A stretch of DNA of 51,714 nt from Acidobacteriota bacterium (GTDB lineage Bacteria > Acidobacteriota > Blastocatellia > Pyrinomonadales > Pyrinomonadaceae). The DNA is taken from contig JAKOVX010000145.1 of the NCBI GenBank assembly GCA_029781855.1, positions 1-51,714 on the forward strand, in the 5' to 3' direction. Below are positions 36,069 to 43,985 of this stretch, in pieces (position 1 is the first letter of the stretch; the number at the start of each line of letters is the position of its first letter). The position numbers were made by a program, and so were the translations under genes. The notes beneath the pieces are model-generated. The model searched no databases. It was given only the letters and a program-made list of their open reading frames with translations, and was not told where the DNA came from.

Positions 36069-36180
36069 ATCCAACGCCCCGGTTCTCCAAAACGGTATCA
36101 ATCCCAACTCTGAAATGCTTTTTGGGTAAATCTCATTAATTTCGCTCCAGCGGATACCCGCTAGATTCGAACCCAGCCTC

Positions 36181-36729
36181 TTATTCCGGTGCCACAGCAT
36201 TCGGCGTGAACGGCTTTCCGTAGAGTTCCTGATAGACCCAGCCGAGGAAGCGGGCTTCGGCGGTGCATAGGTTTTCGATCCAGGAACTGGTCAGGTACAT
36301 TCGCTTTTCGACGGCGGTGGTGAGTTTTTCGGATTTGGCAACGGCAAAAAGGTCGTGGTCGGAATCGAGGTCGTAGGCATCGGTCAGTTCGGTGCGTGCC
36401 TGACGGGCGTCGGCGAGGGCGTTCAGGATGTCGGTGATCCAGGCGTTGAGCTTGGGCTCGGTGTCGTTCTCGGCGAGTGCCTGGAACGCACCCACGGCAA
36501 AGCGGGCCTCGGCGTTCTCGAACGGGTAGATGGCGACGCCGTTGACCTTGTCATCTTGTTGTTTCCACTGAAAAAGCTCTTCGACTGCCGGGTGCCGCAT
36601 CCGCGCGGTGCGTTCGTCAAAATTCAGGAACCATTCGAGAAGATCGGCGAGCGATCCTATATCCGCTCCGCCCTCGGCGGTAATGCGGAGCTTTGGCGGA
36701 GTGTCGTTTTGCGGTGCTGCGTTGGACAT
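36181..36729 (-). CDS. Conserved-looking helical protein of unknown function
   Basis: A 182-residue soluble protein from ATG 36729 (MSNAAPQND); an upstream in-frame ATG at 36759 would add ten residues. It is predominantly helical and acidic: SLADLLEWFLNFDERTARMR, ITDILNALADARQARTEL, VEKRMYLTSSWIENLC and TAEARFLGWVYQELYG. Two cysteines are absent from any zinc-like pattern. No family was recognised. It is transcribed divergently from the potassium-channel gene, 84 bases away. Confidence 0.7.
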   Translation of the reverse strand: MSNAAPQNDTPPKLRITAEGGADIGSLADLLEWFLNFDERTARMRHPAVEELFQWKQQDDKVNGVAIYPFENAEARFAVGAFQALAENDTEPKLNAWITDILNALADARQARTELTDAYDLDSDHDLFAVAKSEKLTTAVEKRMYLTSSWIENLCTAEARFLGWVYQELYGKPFTPNAVAPE

Positions 36730-36813
36730 AAACACTATTTCATCATCTGGTCGGGCCAAAGACCAATCCTCTTTTACAATTTTGACACGCGGTCGCTATA
36801 ATCACGTATTAGC

Positions 36814-37788
36814 GTGACCGAAACTACCTTCGATAATGATCTGCAGGCTGAAGAACTGATCCGCGAGGGCGATCGCGATCTCGGCTTTGGCGCCGTCGTC
36901 GCCGGCACCAGCCGTCTTCGGTTCCTTAATCCGGACGGCTCGTTTAACGTTCGGCGAACCGGCCTGCCGCTCATTACGTCGCTAAATCTCTTCCACACGG
37001 TTATGACGATGTCGTGGCGGGTGTTCCTGTCGCTCGTTTTGCTGCTCTATTTTCTCAGCAACATAATTTTCGGCGCGATCTATGCCTCGATCGGCACCGG
37101 TGCTCTGGTCGATACTTCGTCAACTCCGATGGAGAGTGCGTTTTTGCGGGCTTTTTTCTTCAGCGTGCAGACGTTTGCGACCATCGGCTACGGCACGATC
37201 CATCCGGTCGGCGTGATCCCGAACCTGATCGTCACGATCGAATCGTATTACAGCCTGCTGGCAAACGCCCTGATCACCGGCGTCGTCTTTGCCCGGTTCG
37301 CGAGGCCGACGGCACGCGTCGTTTTTAGCGAAGTGGCGGTCATCGCACCTTATCGCGGCATTACGGGCCTGATGTTTCGTCTCGTGAACGGCCGCAGCAA
37401 CCAGATGATCGAGGTCGAGGCCAAGGTGATGTTCGCCCGGTTCTGCGATGAGAACGGCAAATCGGTGCGAAAATTTGACGAGCTCGATCTCGAACGGCGA
37501 AAGGTGGCGTTCTTTCCGCTTTCGTGGACGGTCGTGCACCCGATCGACGAAAAATCGCCGCTCTACGGCATGACGGACGCTGACCTTCGAAACTCTGACG
37601 CCGAGATAATGATCCTGCTCTCGGCGGCCGATGAGACCTTCGCACAGGTCGTTCACACGCGGACGTCCTACAAAGCCGACCAGATCCGCGTCGGGTCCAA
37701 ATTTATCAGTATCTACAATGAGTATTCCGAGGGCGAACCCATCTCGATCGACGTCCGCAAACTTTCACTCACGGAAAGGGCAGAATAA
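36814..37788 (+). CDS. Inward-rectifier-type potassium channel (KirBac-like)
   Basis: A 324-residue channel subunit starting at GTG. The first membrane helix is around WRVFLSLVLLLYFLSNIIFG. The pore loop SVQTFATIGYGTIHPVG carries the K+ selectivity filter TIGYG (residues 123-127). The second helix is NLIVTIESYYSLLANALITGVVFARFARP. The C-terminal ~180 residues match the immunoglobulin-like cytoplasmic domain of Kir channels: VVFSEVAVIAPYRGITGLMFRLVNGRSNQ-type start, FFPLSWTVVHPIDEKSPLYG and TFAQVVHTRTSYKADQI. The channel would be a tetramer passing K+ across the inner membrane, gated from the cytoplasmic side. Confidence 0.93.
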   Translation: MTETTFDNDLQAEELIREGDRDLGFGAVVAGTSRLRFLNPDGSFNVRRTGLPLITSLNLFHTVMTMSWRVFLSLVLLLYFLSNIIFGAIYASIGTGALVDTSSTPMESAFLRAFFFSVQTFATIGYGTIHPVGVIPNLIVTIESYYSLLANALITGVVFARFARPTARVVFSEVAVIAPYRGITGLMFRLVNGRSNQMIEVEAKVMFARFCDENGKSVRKFDELDLERRKVAFFPLSWTVVHPIDEKSPLYGMTDADLRNSDAEIMILLSAADETFAQVVHTRTSYKADQIRVGSKFISIYNEYSEGEPISIDVRKLSLTERAE

Positions 37789-37812
37789 ATTGGTCAACGG
37801 AGAAATTTCATT

Positions 37813-38199
37813 ATGGCGACTCAATATGTGAACTGTCCGGCGTGCCACGCACCCAACGACAGAAGCAATCAAGTGTGTATGACCTGCGGGAGCATGCTGC
37901 AGTACGTCGCGGCCCCGATCCAGCCCGCGCAGGGAGCACAGATCCCAGGGGCGGAAAAGAAGATCCTCGTCGGCATTCTCGGCATCATACTCGGCGGCCT
38001 CGGCGTGCACAAGTTCATCCTCGGCTACACGACCGAAGGCATCATAATGGCCGCCGTCTACGTCGTCGGACTGTTCCTCTGCGGCATTCCGTCGCTTCTG
38101 ATTCACATCGTCGGCATCGTCGAAGGCATCATGTACCTGACCAAGTCCGATGAGGAATTTGTCCAGACGTATATTAGGAATAAGAAGGCCTGGTTCTAG
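37813..38199 (+). CDS. Zinc-ribbon TM2-domain membrane protein
   Basis: A 128-residue protein. An N-terminal zinc ribbon (NCPACHAPNDRSNQVCMTCG, C8/C11/C22/C25) precedes a TM2 domain. The domain has KKILVGILGIILGGLGVHKF (first helix with the G-x-H-x-F turn), LGYTTEGIIMAAVYVVGLFL and a third hydrophobic stretch IHIVGIVEGIMYL. TM2 proteins are small two-helix membrane proteins of unclear function. It lies 24 bases after the channel gene and 9 bases before riboflavin synthase, so a shared transcript is likely. Confidence 0.87.
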   Translation: MATQYVNCPACHAPNDRSNQVCMTCGSMLQYVAAPIQPAQGAQIPGAEKKILVGILGIILGGLGVHKFILGYTTEGIIMAAVYVVGLFLCGIPSLLIHIVGIVEGIMYLTKSDEEFVQTYIRNKKAWF

Positions 38200-38202
38200 G
38201 AG
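38198..38202 (+). promoter_or_regulatory. Ribosome-binding site for the TTG start of riboflavin synthase
   Basis: AGGAG overlaps the stop codon of the TM2 gene and lies six bases upstream of TTG 38209. It supports the non-ATG start, which in turn gives the universal riboflavin-synthase N-terminus MFTGIVEE. Confidence 0.7.
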
Positions 38203-38208
38203 AAGGAT

Positions 38209-38811
38209 TTGTTCACAGGCATAGTTGAGGAACTTGGAAGAATTTCGGCTATTGAACGCGGCGAGGCAGGTGCGCGGTTTGTGGTCGAAGCATCGGTAGT
38301 GACGTCGGATATCTCGAATGGCGATTCGATCGCGGTTAACGGCGTTTGCCTGACGGCGCTGGACGCGAAGCCCGGTTCGTTCGCGGCAGATGTTTCGCCC
38401 GAGACGCTTAATAGGACGACGCTTGATCGCCTGTCGGTCGGCTCGCGTGTAAATCTTGAGCGTGCCGTGACGCCGGCGACGCGGCTCGGCGGGCATATCG
38501 TCCAGGGCCACGTGGACGGCCGCGGCACCTATCTCGAGGCGTTTGATGAAGGCGATTTCTGGACGGTGCGGATCGGTTTTCCGACGGAAATGCGGCGATA
38601 CTTTGTCTTCAAAGGCTCGGTCGCCGTCGAGGGCATCAGCCTGACGATCGCCGCGATCGAAGACACGCATTTCGCCATCGCCGTGATCCCGAAGACCTGG
38701 GAGATGACCAACCTCTCGACGCTGGATGAAGGCGATGCGGTCAATCTCGAGGCGGACGTCATTGCCAAATACGTCGAAAATATCGTACGCTTCGGCGGCA
38801 GCCAAACCTAA
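38209..38811 (+). CDS. ribE: Riboflavin synthase alpha chain
   Basis: A 200-residue enzyme that converts two molecules of 6,7-dimethyl-8-ribityllumazine into riboflavin plus a pyrimidine. The start is a TTG that restores the invariant N-terminus MFTGIVEELG. The two homologous barrels are visible, with the lumazine-binding motifs DSIAVNGVCLTAL (barrel 1) and GSVAVEGISLTIA (barrel 2), plus GHIVQGHVDGRGT between them. Length is usual for the family. No other riboflavin gene and no FMN-riboswitch-like leader is nearby; the position between a TM2 protein and a membrane glycosyltransferase is probably coincidental. Confidence 0.95.
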   Translation: MFTGIVEELGRISAIERGEAGARFVVEASVVTSDISNGDSIAVNGVCLTALDAKPGSFAADVSPETLNRTTLDRLSVGSRVNLERAVTPATRLGGHIVQGHVDGRGTYLEAFDEGDFWTVRIGFPTEMRRYFVFKGSVAVEGISLTIAAIEDTHFAIAVIPKTWEMTNLSTLDEGDAVNLEADVIAKYVENIVRFGGSQT

Positions 38812-40857
38812 ATGTTGATTTCGCTCATCTTGTTGTGCCTGATCGCCTTCGGAGGCCGCGCACTGACCTATCTCGTCACGGACGACGAGACGTTCATGTG
38901 GCGGCTCGCGGTCGGGAACATCGTCGGATCGGCGGTTTTTGGCCTCGCGAGTTTCCTGCTGGCAATGGGTTTCGGGCTCAGTCCCGCGACCGTTGGCGTC
39001 GCTCTTGTCATCACCGCATCGCCTCTCCTGTTGTTGAGGAGACAGCCGATCGCGGGAGTATTTCGCCACGATTGGGCCAAGGCAAAGGGCAAATTTCAGG
39101 GCGGCAACCTCAAACGCTTTGCCGGTTTTGGTTATTACGCTTTCTTTTTCGTGCTGTTCTGGTTCTTTTTTGGGCAGGCGATGTACACAACGGGCCAGGG
39201 CATTTTTACGGGCGGAACGAACAATCTCGGCGACCTGCCATTCCATCTCGGGGCGATCTACAGCTTTACGGACGGTGCCAATTTCCCGCCCCAGAACCCA
39301 TCGTTCGCCGGTGCCAAATTCTCTTATCCGTTCATCGCCGACCTCCTAACGGCGTGCTATATGAAGCTCGGAGCGGACGTCGAGAATGCAATGTTCGTCC
39401 AGAACGTCTCCTGGGCGTTCTCGCTGGTCGTCATTCTCGAACGCTTCACCGTCAAACTCACCGGCAGCAAACTCGCCGGTCGCATCGCACCGTTTCTGCT
39501 GATCTTTAGCGGCGGCCTCGGGTTTATCGGATTTTTCAAGGACTATTGGGCCCAAACCAAAGGGATTTGGGATCTCATCTGGGCATTGCCCCGCGACTAC
39601 ACCATCAGCGACGATCTTCGCTGGGGCAATTCGATGATCACGCTGTTCATCACGCAGCGAAGCCTGCTGCTCGGAATGCCGCTGACGATAGCCGTGCTCG
39701 GTTACCTGTGGAAGGTGTTCGCCAGCGAGGCCGAAGTAACCGATATAAATGATAATCCGAAGAAAGTTAAAAGCGATAAAGTGTCAGACGGGCAATCTCT
39801 GAGCTTTTTCCCTTTTTCGCTTTTCCCCTTTTCCGCTTTCGCGGTCGGTATCTTCGCCGGAATGCTGCCGCTGATCCATCTTCACAGCTTGGCGGTGCTG
39901 TTCGCGGTGACCGGATGCCTGTTCGTTTTCAAGCCGGCCGAATGGCGGTCGTGGCTGGCGTTCGGGGCCGGAGTGTGTGTGATCGCGGTGCCGGAGATCA
40001 TCTGGTCGGCGACGGGGACGGCAACTGAGACGAGTAAATTCATCGGCTGGAACTTCGGCTGGGACAAACGCGATCAGAACGTTCTGTGGTTTTGGCTGAC
40101 GAATACCGGACTCGTCATACCGGCGATCGCGGCGGGATTCTACCTCGTTTTCACAACACATTTCTTAGACGAAAAAACTGGAAAGAAAGCGGCTACGGCG
40201 ACCGATGACGAGGCGGCGACTCATCGTTACGCCATTACGCTCTCGCTCTTCTACATTCCGTTCGTTCTCATATTTACCATCGCAAACGTTGCCAAACTCG
40301 CTCCCTGGGAATGGGACAATATTAAGGTTTTGATATATTGGTTTGTCGGCTCGATACCGTTCATCGCCTACGCGGTCGCGTGGGCGTGGCAGAGCGGGCG
40401 GGCGATGAAGATCGTCGCCGGTGTTGCGTTCTTAACGCTGACTCTGTCCGGCGGTCTGGACATCTGGCGGACGGTTTCGGGGCAGAATAAGATCAAGGTC
40501 TTTGACGCCGACGCGATCAAGGTCGCCGAGCAGATCAAGGAAAAAACGCCGCCGAACGCACTGTTTCTCAACGCGCCGACATACAATTCGGCTGTCGTGC
40601 TATCCGGGCGCCGTTCATATATGCGGTACAGCGGCCATCTCGCGTCGCACGGCATTGATTACGGCGAACGCGAGGACACGGTCAAACGCATTTACTCGGG
40701 CGGCGGCGTTGCCGATATCCTGCTCCGAAAGGACGACATCGAATACGTACTCGTTTCTCCCGAAGAGCGAAATTCGATGCAAGCGAAGGACGAAGATTTT
40801 ATGAAATATCCGGTCGTGGCCGAGTCCGGACAATATCGGGTCTATAAGGTCAAATAA
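38812..40857 (+). CDS. Large polytopic membrane protein, GT-C-like
   Basis: A 681-residue protein with about a dozen hydrophobic segments and a C-terminal soluble domain of ~120 residues (KVAEQIKEKTPPNALFLNAP ... YVLVSPEERN). A first periplasmic loop contains NNLGDLPFHLGAIYSF, in the position of the acidic loop of GT-C glycosyltransferases. ATG 38812 follows the riboflavin synthase stop without a gap. The next gene is also a GT-C-type protein, which supports a role in lipid-linked sugar transfer, but this is inference. A short AT-rich, low-complexity stretch (39740-39840) interrupts the frame between two membrane segments without breaking it. Confidence 0.75.
   Translation: MLISLILLCLIAFGGRALTYLVTDDETFMWRLAVGNIVGSAVFGLASFLLAMGFGLSPATVGVALVITASPLLLLRRQPIAGVFRHDWAKAKGKFQGGNLKRFAGFGYYAFFFVLFWFFFGQAMYTTGQGIFTGGTNNLGDLPFHLGAIYSFTDGANFPPQNPSFAGAKFSYPFIADLLTACYMKLGADVENAMFVQNVSWAFSLVVILERFTVKLTGSKLAGRIAPFLLIFSGGLGFIGFFKDYWAQTKGIWDLIWALPRDYTISDDLRWGNSMITLFITQRSLLLGMPLTIAVLGYLWKVFASEAEVTDINDNPKKVKSDKVSDGQSLSFFPFSLFPFSAFAVGIFAGMLPLIHLHSLAVLFAVTGCLFVFKPAEWRSWLAFGAGVCVIAVPEIIWSATGTATETSKFIGWNFGWDKRDQNVLWFWLTNTGLVIPAIAAGFYLVFTTHFLDEKTGKKAATATDDEAATHRYAITLSLFYIPFVLIFTIANVAKLAPWEWDNIKVLIYWFVGSIPFIAYAVAWAWQSGRAMKIVAGVAFLTLTLSGGLDIWRTVSGQNKIKVFDADAIKVAEQIKEKTPPNALFLNAPTYNSAVVLSGRRSYMRYSGHLASHGIDYGEREDTVKRIYSGGGVADILLRKDDIEYVLVSPEERNSMQAKDEDFMKYPVVAESGQYRVYKVK
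39740..39840 (+). repeat. AT-rich insertion-like stretch with (TTTTTCC)-type repeats inside a coding region
   Basis: Within the membrane-protein gene, about 50 bases of AT-rich codons (VTDINDNPKKVKSDK) are followed by a pyrimidine array at 39801-39840. There, runs of four or five Ts separated by CC or CG recur every 8-9 bases and encode SFFPFSLFPFSAFA. Composition and codon choice differ from the flanking sequence. The length keeps the reading frame open. Confidence 0.5.
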
Positions 40858-40864
40858 ACAGAAG

Positions 40865-42904
40865 ATGGTAGCCGAGAACGAAGATCTGGATCCTAACGAG
40901 GCTTCGGCCGATGCCGGTCAAGGCCGTGACACGGTTTGGCTTGCCGCTGCCGTCGCGATCACGGCGATCGCAGCTTTTCTGCGATTCTACAACCTTGCGC
41001 TCAAACCTTTCCACCACGACGAGGGAGTCAACGGGTTTTTCCTTACGACGCTCTTTCGCAAGGGCACGTATCAATATGATCCGGCGAATTACCATGGCCC
41101 GACGCTCTATTACATCGCGGACGCCTTTTCTGCCATTTTTGGCCTTACGACCGTTTCCGTCCGGGCAAGCGTCGCGATCTGGGGCGTGCTGACCGTCGTT
41201 CTCGCGCTGTACCTGAAGAAATATCTTGGCCGCGTCGGCAGTCTCGCGGCCGCTCTTTTTCTGGCGTTGTCGCCTGGAATGGTCTACATCTCACGGTACT
41301 TTATCCACGAGATGTTTTTCGTTTTCTGCAGCCTCTCACTTGTCGTTGCGGTCGTATTTTTTATCGAGAAACGGAGTGCAGGGCGATTTGCGGCGGCGTG
41401 GCTGATCCTGATCCTGCTCGTCGGTTTCCTGCCGTCGACGCTGAATCTGGCCGCGGCATTGGGCGGCACTAATGAAACGACTTTGTGGGCATTGCGCTCG
41501 GCGTTCTTCGTTGTTGAGTGCGCTCTGGTCTTTTTCGTCCTGCGAATGCTGCTCGCCTGGGACAACGGCCGGCCGGTTTATCTGTTGCTGGCTTCGGCCT
41601 CGGCGGCAATGCTTTTTGCGACCAAGGAGACCGCGTTCATAACGCTTGGGACGATGCTCATCGCGTGTTTTGCGACATGGCTTTGGCGTTCATTCGCCCT
41701 CGCCGAGAGTTTTCGCAAAGCGCCGCTGAAGGCGATCGTGATCGGTGGGCATGTTTTGCTGGTGCTGGCCGCTCTGGGATTATCGCTGCAGCTAAAGGAC
41801 GGAGTTCGCTGGTTCATCGACAATTTCACCGGCGAAGGCAAGGTCGACGAATCGTACGTTATGTACGCGATCGTCGCGTTGGCCGTCGTGGCCGTTGCGG
41901 CCTGGATCGTCTTTCTCGCCAATGTATTTCACTCGAACGAGACCGGACTCGACGAGCCGTCCGCTCTTACATGGTTCGAGTTGCGTGCCGGCCTCGGTCA
42001 GCGGACCGATCTGATATTGATCGCTGTCGCGGTCGCAACGGTCTTCATCTATCTCAGCGTCGTCTTTTTCTCATCGTTTTTCAGTTACGCCGAGGGAGTC
42101 AGAAAGGCGTTCGAGGCTTATACGATCTGGGCAAGGACCGGCAACAAGGACCACACCCAAAACGGGTGGCTCGCCTACGTCAAATGGGGCCTCAAGGTCG
42201 AATCGCCGATCCTGATACTCTCGTCGATCGGAGCTCTCATCGCCCTTATCCGTGCCAAACACAGATTCGCAGTCTTCACAGCGTTCTGGGCGTTCGGCCT
42301 GTTCGCGGCGTACACCATCATTCCGTACAAGACTCCGTGGCTCGCCCTCAGTTTCTTTCTGCCGATGTGCCTCATAGCCGGTTACGGGATAAATGAGCTT
42401 GCGGGTTCGAAAAAGCTAGCTTCGAAGCTGGCGGCCGCCATGTTGGTCGTTCTCGGCTCGGGCGTGCTCGCCTATCAGGCGTACGACCTCAATTTCGTCC
42501 GTTATGACGACGAAGAAATGGGCTACGTCTACGCCCACACGAAACGGCAGTTCCTCGACATGATCCGCAAGATCGACTACTTCGCCGACAAGAGCGGTGC
42601 CGGCAATTCGGCGACGATCGAGATCGTTTCGCCCGACTATTGGCCGATGCCGTGGTACATGAACGACTACGAGCACGCCACATTCCAGGGCCACCTCGTC
42701 GACGTCAATTCCGCAGAAATGATCGTCGCGAAAAAGAACGATCAGGACGCCGAGGTGATCCGTCAGTACTCGGCCCACTACAAATTCGTCGGCGTTTACC
42801 CGCTGCGTCCCGGCGTCGACCTGATGCTGCTCGTTCGAAAGGACCTGGCGGACAGCGACGATCAGGAACTCTACAAAATACTCGAGTACGAATCGCCGAG
42901 ATAG
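40865..42904 (+). CDS. Membrane glycosyltransferase of the TIGR03663/Agl23-like GT-C type
   Basis: A 679-residue protein with around 12 membrane segments. After a short acidic N-terminus and the first helix comes LALKPFHHDEGVNGFFLT, with the DE pair in the first periplasmic loop. This is the pattern of GT-C enzymes using polyprenyl-phosphate sugars. YQYDPANYHGPTLYYIADA follows, characteristic of the TIGR03663 group. A second motif, ISRYFIHEMFFVFCSLSL, lies further on. The C-terminal ~120 residues are soluble (MGYVYAHTKRQFLDMIRK, PDYWPMPWYMNDYEHATF). It would transfer a sugar to protein, lipid or glycan outside the cytoplasmic membrane. It starts 7 bases after the preceding GT-C-like gene. Confidence 0.85.
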   Translation: MVAENEDLDPNEASADAGQGRDTVWLAAAVAITAIAAFLRFYNLALKPFHHDEGVNGFFLTTLFRKGTYQYDPANYHGPTLYYIADAFSAIFGLTTVSVRASVAIWGVLTVVLALYLKKYLGRVGSLAAALFLALSPGMVYISRYFIHEMFFVFCSLSLVVAVVFFIEKRSAGRFAAAWLILILLVGFLPSTLNLAAALGGTNETTLWALRSAFFVVECALVFFVLRMLLAWDNGRPVYLLLASASAAMLFATKETAFITLGTMLIACFATWLWRSFALAESFRKAPLKAIVIGGHVLLVLAALGLSLQLKDGVRWFIDNFTGEGKVDESYVMYAIVALAVVAVAAWIVFLANVFHSNETGLDEPSALTWFELRAGLGQRTDLILIAVAVATVFIYLSVVFFSSFFSYAEGVRKAFEAYTIWARTGNKDHTQNGWLAYVKWGLKVESPILILSSIGALIALIRAKHRFAVFTAFWAFGLFAAYTIIPYKTPWLALSFFLPMCLIAGYGINELAGSKKLASKLAAAMLVVLGSGVLAYQAYDLNFVRYDDEEMGYVYAHTKRQFLDMIRKIDYFADKSGAGNSATIEIVSPDYWPMPWYMNDYEHATFQGHLVDVNSAEMIVAKKNDQDAEVIRQYSAHYKFVGVYPLRPGVDLMLLVRKDLADSDDQELYKILEYESPR

Positions 42905-43082
42905 CTCCTTTTCCGCGACCCGTCTCAAAATATCCGCGCCATCGATGAACCTTTTGCGATCAGGCTCGTAAAAGAGTTACACCGATGCGACAACCGATAT
43001 AGCTGCTTGCCGCATCAGAAGGATCAAATCAAGAAAGGAAAACACGACGACGGTGCCCGCGGCCGCGTATCCGCTGATTATT

Positions 43083-43847
43083 ATGAAAAACCTAATCATC
43101 GCTATTCTCATTCTTATGTGCGTAAATGCAGTATCTGCCGCCGACTACAAGACCGGCGAAGAACTGATCGCCGCGATGCATAAAAAGTACGACGGCAAAT
43201 GGTATAAGACGCTCACCTTCAAGCAGATCACTACCACGTACAAAGCCGACGGCACGTCCTCCGACGAGACCTGGTACGAGGCGATGAACGCGCCCGGAAA
43301 GCTGCGGATCGATTTCGATCCGATCGATAAGGGCAACGGGATATTGTTCGCGGACGGCACGCTTTATCAGTTCAAGGACGGTAAATTGGCAGGAAAACGC
43401 GCTTTCGTCCATCCACTGCTCGTTCTCGGCTTCGACGTCTATATGCAGCCCGTCGAGACGACCATCGCCCAGATCAAAGGGATGAACATCGACCTCTCTA
43501 CCATCCATCAGGAAAAATGGATGGGCAAGGACGTCTATGTCGTCGGCGCCAAGCAGGGCGACCTCGCAACGCCGCAGTTTTGGGTTGATAAAAAGGATCT
43601 GCTCTTTGTTCGCATGATCGATCTCGCCGGAAAGGACAAAAAGATCGTCGCGGAGACGCAGTTCAACAAATACGTCAAGGTCAAGGGCGGCGGCTGGGTC
43701 TCGGCCGAGGTCAAATTCTTCTCCGACGGCAAGCCGCGCACCACCGAACAATATTCCGAGATCAAGACCGGAATGACGCTCGACGCCGGCCTCTGGGACC
43801 CGGAAAAGTGGATGACCGTTGACCGTTCATACACAGGCAAGAAATAG
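43083..43847 (+). CDS. Periplasmic LolA-like outer-membrane lipoprotein-sorting family protein
   Basis: A 254-residue exported protein. The start at ATG 43083 gives a standard signal peptide (MKNLIIAILILMCVNAVSA, cleavage before ADYK); a GTG at 43053 would bury it. The mature protein is beta-rich: YKTLTFKQITTTYKADGTSS, PGKLRIDFDPIDKGNGILFA, DLLFVRMIDLAGKDKKIVAE and YVKVKGGGWVSAEVKFFSDG. This is consistent with the LolA/LppX half-barrel fold that shields lipid anchors. Whether it carries lipoproteins or another lipid is not shown. A perfect 10-bp hairpin follows the gene. Confidence 0.75.
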   Translation: MKNLIIAILILMCVNAVSAADYKTGEELIAAMHKKYDGKWYKTLTFKQITTTYKADGTSSDETWYEAMNAPGKLRIDFDPIDKGNGILFADGTLYQFKDGKLAGKRAFVHPLLVLGFDVYMQPVETTIAQIKGMNIDLSTIHQEKWMGKDVYVVGAKQGDLATPQFWVDKKDLLFVRMIDLAGKDKKIVAETQFNKYVKVKGGGWVSAEVKFFSDGKPRTTEQYSEIKTGMTLDAGLWDPEKWMTVDRSYTGKK

Positions 43848-43882
43848 TTTGCGGCGACCGTCCGGTCGAAATAACATAGATC

Positions 43883-43928
43883 TCCGGCAGCTTATAGGCA
43901 ATTACGCCAATTGAGCTGCCGGATTTGC
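43883..43928 (+). terminator. Intrinsic-terminator-like hairpin
   Basis: TCCGGCAGCT (43883-43892) pairs perfectly with AGCTGCCGGA (43914-43923), giving a 10-bp GC-rich stem. An inner GGC/GCC pairing lies within the 21-base loop. A short T tract (TTTGCGTTT) follows. It lies 35 bases after the LolA-like gene and would end its transcript. Confidence 0.7.
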
Positions 43929-43985
43929 GTTTACGCGAGCGATGGCTACAATTACAGTCATCTTATTCCGCCGGAGTTAACCAAA

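Noticed and set aside
36125..36180. A GGTTCGAATC-like T-loop sequence on the minus strand (GATTCGAACCC on plus), suggesting a tRNA 3' end or attachment site
   Set aside because: The T stem has mismatches at standard positions, and no acceptor, D or anticodon arms or CCA-proximal stem can be drawn. There is no integrase or second copy nearby.
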